Shown: positions 10,321-64,000 of the stretch, in pieces | How positions within the stretch are numbered: the stretch's first letter is position 1 | How the letters are laid out: every line of letters starts with the position of its first letter | Assembly (NCBI GenBank): GCA_023630585.1 | Contig: CM042567.1 | Span: 692,501 to 756,500, forward strand | DNA from: Cranoglanis bouderius | Taxonomy: Eukaryota > Chordata > Actinopteri > Siluriformes > Cranoglanididae | Reading direction: 5' to 3' | DNA: 64,000 nt | Program-made: the position numbers and the translations under genes | Notes under the pieces: model-generated | Database searches by the model: none | What the model saw: only the letters and a program-made list of their open reading frames with translations | Told to the model about the DNA's origin: nothing

Positions 10321-11791
10321 ATTATTATTCACAGTAATGCAATAAAATAAAATGAAATAAGTATTGGTAAGGAGGAAGTTGTTTGTCTTCGCTGTAGCTT
10401 TGGAAGCAGAAAATCAAGAGAGTTTGTGCGACTTGACGGTGCGATGTCACATCACATACAGCTGAAAACAGACACGTTATCTTTAGTTAAATTGTAAATT
10501 TGGAATTTTGGAAATATTTTTGATTTGACATGTCGTAAATCTACTCATAATCACTCATTGACTCTAACAAGACTCATTATTCACCACCACTTTGTCCTCC
10601 ATATTTGTTTTTTCTTGCTCAAGCTCAATTTGGTACCTGATTGGTTTAGTCACTCTGCAATTTTCTGGGGTAAGACAAACTTTTTTCCATCTTCGGAAGT
10701 TCCGCTGTGGCATAAAAAACGTTGCCGGCACTTTTTAAAAGTGACCACTTACATGTAAAACATGAACTGGTTGAGAAAAAAACACCAATTGCTTGTGAAA
10801 GCAGCCCAAAAGAAGTTTTTGTGTGTGTTGGCACGAAGAATGACGAATAATCCTAGCCCATACAAATTTGTCTATAAATCGTAATACATCTTAAAAATGA
10901 AAAGACAAAAAAACTTAACATTTTAAGTGCATTTTTCTAACTTTTCCTAACCGTTCTGATTGTCCTGTGTTTTGTTTGTTAAATCTGACCCACATCCCAA
11001 AAAGCAACTTGAATGAATGCAATTCATAGTCTGAAAATCAATAATTCAGGATTTTTTTTATTGGATGTTTTACTGAGCAAAGTGATTAGTGAATAAATGG
11101 CCACTGAGTAAGAAGCAAGAAGTTAAAGACGGAGTCTTGACCTCCAGATGACTCCGGTATGGGTTTTTAAATTTTTTTTGAGAAACAGTGGAATGTCACG
11201 TTCAGCAGAGATGCCAACATCGCTAACAAGGCTAATACACCCCACTTCTTTACTATTGGCTCATAAGTCTGAGGTTCACAAATTCACGTGCCAGATTCAC
11301 CTATATACATTCAACATGAAGTGAAAGTAACTGCTATCAAAAACAAACGGTCATTTACATCCCGCGTCCTTTCCCTTTCAGTGAAGTGGCTTTTCTGTCA
11401 GGTGAATTTTATTCACGTTTAGGCCGCTGATTTATCTGAAAAAGCAAAGAAACATAGTTTTCTGGAGTCTCCCATATCTCTGTAGCAAGGGCTCAAAAAT
11501 AGCAGATGCTGCAGCTAATGCATAAATGTTGGCACCTCTGCGTTGGCAGTTAAAAGGGATAAAATCCCTCAGGTGACACAATGCCAGCAAGGAAGTCTTA
11601 TGTCTTCCCTGTTATTAGTCTCCAATACTTTCTTTCTCCTGCATTTCTTTCCACTAAGGATTAAGTGCTTTAAGTGATAAAATAATGCTAAATAAAATAA
11701 AAACACCATATTTGGTTACTTCCTCAGACCCAAAGCCCCACCTATGTGCATGTCGTATTCAACAAATTTGTTACGGTGTCTTAAGTTTTCC

Positions 11792-12334
11792 CTATTAGAG
11801 AATTCTTAAAGGTCAGATGTGATCTCTTACAAGAATAAACAGAAATCTGTAGAGTCTAGTGAGAACGTTTGACTGAGAAAGTTGGTGGGAACGTAACGAG
11901 AAACAAACAACTTTCTAAGCCAATCCATCACCTCATGAAGGCGGACCTCAGCGTAAAGACAGAGACTGACAACGGTAACCTCATGGTTATAACTAATTAT
12001 GAGGACAGATGGTTTTGTTTTTTATTTCTTACCTCAGACTCAGATGTATTGCATATTCAGCACTGTAATATATAAACTATGACATATTAACCTCATTAAA
12101 ATTGTGAGCCTTGTTACAGCCCTGGGTACCAAGGATGTATACCAGGAAGGCTGAAATGTCGCCAAATAAGACGTGGAAATGGTTCAGTTAAACATCCATT
12201 CTGAAGACATTACTCCTCCAGGAAATTTGGAGAGGTTGTGTGGGTGTGGCCTCGTTTGCACTCAAGTTTTTGAAAGACTGTCTCCAATCATGTATTCTCA
12301 TCAGCGATCACATCTGATCCTTGAGAAACCCTAG
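11792..12334. mobile_element. Possible MITE with AGATGTGATC inverted ends
   Basis: The left end contains 'ttaaaggtcagatgtgatct'. The right end, reverse-complemented, contains 'tcaaggatcagatgtgatcg', and similarity extends about 40 bp. No coding potential is seen in the 543 bp between the ends. Confidence 0.45.
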
Positions 12335-13546
12335 TGTTGACCAGAAATCTCCAAAATCGTGTATAACTCAAGATATAACAAATAAGTGCATGTTACATTC
12401 ACACAAAGCTTAATCACATCATGAAGGCATCCTCTGCATTCATTCATCTTCATTTTTAACTAAAAAAAACCCATATCAAGGTATGGGGCAAGAATATAAT
12501 GTACTTTTTTCGTAATTAATTAGCTTAGCGGTTCAGATATAGGATGAAAAATACCCCATTCATGCTCTATCAGTACCAGTGTTACTTTGCAGCACTTTTA
12601 GTGCAAAGACCAAGTATGTACAGTATTTAAGCCTCAAAAGCTTTAGGCATGAGTGCTTTGATAATTCAGTCTCTAATGGCACGCTTCAAGTACTCCTAAT
12701 AACTCACAATTAAGTCGTGATTTCAGCCAGTTGCGTTTAATAACTGTCTCTTTCTGATTGGCCGAGATTGCAACTGCAACTCAGATGCATCATGAAATGA
12801 TATGAGATATCAAGTTTGGTCTAGTTCCTCCTCTCAGTCACAGTTTTGGTGAGAACCACCACTATTACCGATGTCCACCACAACAGGATGTGGTGTGCGG
12901 TGCATATTTTGTGCAGAAGGTTCCAGAAAGGCTGGAGGAAGCCAAACAGTGTGTGCCATCCTTCCCATGGCTTTAGAAGTTTGTTCTGCAATTTGCACTC
13001 CACCACACATGATGAAGAAAGCTGAGCTTTCCCAATCATACTTCAGCTTTTTACTTCAACTAAAAATGATCGAATAGATTGTTTTAGGCAGGGAAAAAAA
13101 ATGGGCATTTCTGGGTAACAGTGAAAGTGCACCAGACCAATGGAGGTGCTGGCAGGCCAGAACCATCTGCAGTAGGCACTTTTCTTACCTTTTGGTCATG
13201 GTTTAAGCCCAAAGAACCTTTCTACCAAATTATATTGTAAAGCGCTATGTAGCTCATTAGTTATGCAAGGTTGTATATGAGGTATTTTAGTTCACATTGT
13301 GGTTTTTGCTAGACAGCCATCTTTCAAGATTTTGTTTTACTATTCTTGAAATTTGTGCCCTTTGTCAAAATTTTTCGCTCCTTAGATTTACCAGAGACCG
13401 CTCCAGGTAAGTGGGATGTCACCACGTAAGCACATGCAGGTCTTCACATAATGATAGAGCTGAATAAGAACTGGAAAAAAAATCTCAGCAAAATGAACCA
13501 CATCCGCCTCCACAATATGGCACTAAGTCATCTCGAGTAGTACCCA
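12335..13546 (-). other. Region just 3' of the PHLPP2 stop (presumed 3' UTR)
   Basis: No other gene is visible between the PHLPP2 stop codon and 12335. A long 3' UTR is usual for this gene in vertebrates, so part of this stretch is probably transcribed. The end is not defined. Confidence 0.4.
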
Positions 13547-60223
<46,677 letters not shown>

Positions 60224-60344
60224 CTGAGACGCAGAAGGAGAGAGAGACAGGGGTGAGACGGCGAGCGCGGGAAAACGTAAAAAACGTTTCAGAAACACGG
60301 CATCCGTTCGCCGAGACTTCACATTTACAGAAATCTGATGCCTG

Positions 60345-61567
60345 TTATAGAAAAATAATCAACGACAGGGCGGAGTTATAAGAACACGACCTGCGGTGTT
60401 TATTCCTCTTATTTACCGACACATACAAGTTTCCATTTACTAATGAATGACACATCCTACTTTTTATCCATTTATAGTTGCTTGTAATGTCGTTCTCACT
60501 TACAGTTAAGTTCACATACGCAAAATGTTAATACATTTTTAAAAAAGAGGAATCATAAAAATTGCATTTTGTTTTTTTTATTTAGTACTAAATGAATAAA
60601 TTGCTGCAAATTGTTATTATTTTGTTTTATGGAAAACATGTAAATGTCTTACGTAGCTTCTGAAGGGGCTGAAGGGCGATCTTTAAACAAAATTATAAGA
60701 ATTTACACTGAGCATCCCGTTCAAAAGTTTACCCCCCCCCCCCCCCCCCCCCCCGGCTCTTAATGTATCGTGTTGCCTTCTTGAGCATCGGTGAATGTTT
60801 GCACCTTTTGTAATAGTCGTGTACGAATCCCTCAGTTGGTCAATTATGTAGAAGATGCTGGAAAAGTAAAGAATGTGCAGGACCTGGAGGACTTTTCTGA
60901 AGAACAGTGGGCGGTTTAACTGCTCAGGACAAACAAGGGTCTCATGAACAACATCACAAAACATAAAAACAGTCGTTGATCATCCAGGTAACGACACACA
61001 GCGTAAAGAATCAAGCGTATGTCAACTTTCGAACTGGTTCGTTTGTGTAAACTCAGTTATTACTGTGTCTTGTCTCTTATCAAAACGAGATATTTCCAAT
61101 TCCTTTTGGTATACAGACATAAACTAGTGATCACGTGAAGGTTTCACTCTTTCAACTGGTTTTCTCCATTTGTTTGAACCTGCCACCGTCAGACGTGTCC
61201 ATGTTTCCAAAGGGTTAATGAAAATGAAAATAAAAAAGTAGCTTATACTAATTGAGTAAATAATAATGTCCTCTCTCCTGAAGACTTTCTCACTTTGGAA
61301 AACTTCTGACTGTTACAAAGCGCTGACACTGGAGACTCCTTCCATAAATGTTAAACAGAAACCTTCACCATATCAACAATTACACACATACATTTTTTAA
61401 AATCCGTTTATTATCAGTGTCGCGTCTGCTGTACGAGTCCCTGTGAACGAGCTGTTGCTATAGAAACGATAGTGTATTAATGTATATAAACCTGTGATTT
61501 GTGTTACAGCTGCACTACTGTCAGAGAAAATTAATCAACACCTTCCGACCAATCAGAATCCAGAACC
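60345..61567 (+). repeat. Dispersed repeat copy D, expanded
   Basis: The left block ('ttatagaaaaataatcaacg') and right block ('gaccaatcagaatccagaac') match copy B, but about 800 bp of unrelated sequence, including a poly-C run at 60731-60754, separates them. Confidence 0.5.
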
Positions 61568-61839
61568 CAGTCTAAACAGTCGAGTAAGTAGAAGCACTGA
61601 ATTCTGGGTCATGACAGGACACTTCGCCCGCATTAGTACCAGCAGTTCTTGCTTTTCTCGCTGCAGAGACGTAAATATTTACACAGAGCACAAACGCTGA
61701 GGCGAGAGGCGCGAGTCACGCCTGAGTCAGACACGGGAGGCCAGCGTGAGGTCATTACTCAGCCTGATGAAATCAAACTCCCACTGAGGTGTGCGTTTTT
61801 TCCCCTTCAGTACCCACCAAACAACACTGTTAAACTCTC

Positions 61840-61840
<1 letters not shown>

Positions 61841-61891
<51 letters not shown>
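61841..61891. repeat. CA microsatellite
   Basis: About 25 CA units upstream of PHLPP2. No promoter or exon was recognised between 60224 and 64000. Confidence 0.88.
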
Positions 61892-61893
<2 letters not shown>

Positions 61894-62319
61894 CAACAAC
61901 CATAAAGCTATATCAGCATATCAGTATCTGGATCTGTGTCGCTGCCTCACTGCACATGTGCACATCTGGAATTTTAATTTGACAGCCCTAGATCAGACAA
62001 GAGGACAAAAGCAGCGCGGATGGCTAAAATTTCAGTGACATTCATTCTTATGTAAACAAACACGCATGTAAACACAACGGGCGACATCGAGGTCAGCAAA
62101 AACCATCGAGGTCGCGTCCATATATCGTACGACAAGTCAACAACGTAATTATCATGATTTTATATTTACATATATTTACTTCATACTGATTATAATAATT
62201 ATTTTTAAATAATTTATAATAATTAATTGTACTACTTAAGACTTACATTTTCTCTTCTTCTTACTGATCTTTTCTCTCTTTTTCCTTGACTCTTAGAAAG
62301 AAGCTATATAAATCTAATG

Positions 62320-62324
62320 TGCTG

Positions 62325-62358
<34 letters not shown>

Positions 62359-62431
62359 CATTATTATTATTATTATTAATGTGGACAGTATTATGCTTAT
62401 TATTATTATTATCGTTGTTGTTCTTCATTTC

Positions 62432-62464
<33 letters not shown>

Positions 62465-62869
62465 GTAATAATTGTGATTTATTATACGTTTTTATTATTA
62501 TGTTATTGTTATTGTTATTGTTATTATTATTATTGTTGTTGTTGATAAATTATTATTTATTACATGTGTATACCATTATATATGAATGGTATTATTCTTA
62601 GTAACAGTAGTAGTAAAATTAGGCTATTATTATTATTGTTGTTGTTGTTGTTCTTCTTCTTCTTCCTCTTTTTCTTCTTCTTCATTATTATTATTGTTGT
62701 TGTTGCTGTTATTGTGATTAATTATATATGTATACCATTTATATATAAATGGTATTATTATTATTATTATTACTATTATTATTATCATTATTATTATGAT
62801 TATGCTTATTATTATTGTTGTTGTTCTTCTTCTTCTTCATTTCATAATAATAATAATAATTTATTATAC

Positions 62870-62906
<37 letters not shown>

Positions 62907-62937
62907 TCTGTTGTTATTGATCTTTTTCTTCTTCATT

Positions 62938-62993
<56 letters not shown>

Positions 62994-63041
62994 GACAGTA
63001 TTATGCTTATTATTATTATTATCGTTGTTGTTCTTCATTTC

Positions 63042-63100
<59 letters not shown>

Positions 63101-63385
63101 TGTGATTTATTATACGTTTTTATTATTATGTTATTGTTATTGTTATTGGTATTGTTATTATTATTATTATTGTTGTTGTTGATAAATTATTATTTATTAC
63201 ATGTGTATACCATTATATATGAATGGTATTATTCTTAGTAGCAGTAGTAGTAGAATTAGGCTATTATTATTATTATTGTTCTTCTTCTTCTTCTTCTTCC
63301 TCTTTTTCTTCTTCTTCATTATTATTATTGTTGTTGTTGCTGTTATTGTGATTAATTATATATGTATACCATTTATATATAAATG

Positions 63386-63419
<34 letters not shown>

Positions 63420-63510
63420 CATTATTATTATTATTATGATTATGCTTATTATTATTGTTGTTGTTCTTCTTCTTCTTCATTTCATAATAATAATAAAAAA
63501 TTATTATACG

Positions 63511-63548
<38 letters not shown>
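62320..63548. repeat. ATT-rich satellite with a duplicated unit of about 620 bp
   Basis: ATT/TTA, TTG and TTC runs are joined by unique markers that occur twice: 'gtggacagtattatgcttat' at 62381 and 62991, 'tacatgtgtataccattata' at 62561 and 63198, and 'tatatgtataccatttatat' near 62725 and 63360. Open frames here are repeat artefacts. Confidence 0.9.
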
Positions 63549-64000
63549 ACTTTATAGAGCCAGAGAGTGAGAACTGATGCCAGAGCTGTAGGTTTCAGAG
63601 GCGTGGCCACTTCATCATTGGACTCCAAAAATATATCATGATACTCAATACCTGTCACAATATTTGGAGTTTTGCTGGAGTTAGTTTTGCTTATAATCAG
63701 TAATAAAACATTGGATTTGTGAAATTATTATGAAAAACAACATGTTGAGAGATTTTAATCCATGTTAACAAATAAGAGAGAAAATGAAACTGTGAGGAAC
63801 AAAATGAACCTGTACAGTTATAAAAGCGCTGACACCTGATGACATCATATCGATTGATATCACCGTATCGTATCATATCGCCCAGTTCATGAGTCATGTT
63901 CAGCTCGCGATGATTTTAAACATCATTGTGGTGTTGTACGTGTTTTAATCAAACGCTGATGAAGCTTTGAGTGTTTTGTGATGTTAAAATAATAATAATA
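63549..64000. other. Right edge of the window, no supported gene
   Basis: No exon is recognised. A short stretch near 63842-63885 ('tatcgattgatatcaccgta') resembles the start of the TACGG repeat region. The PHLPP2 promoter may lie in or beyond this part. Confidence 0.4.

Noticed and set aside
62564..63548. Ile/Tyr/Asn-rich ORFs on both strands
   Set aside because: They are translations of ATT and TTG runs.

Overview
The window is vertebrate nuclear DNA, almost certainly from a ray-finned fish. It has GT-AG introns of 0.1 to 8 kb, very many long CA/GT microsatellites, and a fish-type repeat load (Tc1-like transposons, MITEs, a Ty3/Gypsy fragment, L1- and L2-like LINE relics). An ostariophysan such as a catfish is my guess from the repeat style, held with low confidence. 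Both protein-coding genes I can support lie on the minus strand and are transcribed from right to left.

Gene 1 (61-5157) encodes a protein I do not recognise. It has a short N-terminal hydrophobic anchor and a long coiled coil built from tandemly duplicated exon pairs: an alpha exon of about 57 codons and a beta exon of about 31 codons, all in phase 0. Exons 1 to 3 and seven alpha/beta units can be traced, some of them damaged. The reading frame stays open until a stop in the last alpha exon, giving a predicted 608 residues. Its promoter shows a TATA box and a full CRE. An orphan beta exon lies upstream at 7408-7483. This array is the most novel-looking coding feature here.

Gene 2 (13547-60223) is PHLPP2, the PH domain and leucine-rich repeat protein phosphatase 2. 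I could place all 18 coding exons with splice sites. The joined lengths sum to 4047 nt (1348 residues plus stop) and every junction phase agrees. The domain order is Ras-association-like region, PH, leucine-rich repeats, PP2C-like phosphatase, and a Ser-rich tail ending in the PDZ ligand DTAL. The initiator ATG follows a good splice acceptor, so the promoter and 5' leader lie further upstream, to the right, and were not located.

Between the genes (5158-13546) lie repeats, LINE relics, a degenerate simple repeat, two MITE-like elements, and probably the undefined 3' UTR of PHLPP2. The introns of PHLPP2 hold an intact Tc1-like transposon with a DD35E triad, whose empty site is preserved 4 kb away in a duplicated segment. 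They also hold a degenerate Tc1 element, several Tc1 fragments, a Gypsy pol relic, a long inverted-repeat element, a 1-kb GA-rich block, a minisatellite, a pentanucleotide repeat and large microsatellites. Several of the CA/TG tracts directly abut PHLPP2 splice sites. To the right of 60.3 kb I see only repeats, ending in a duplicated ATT-rich satellite.
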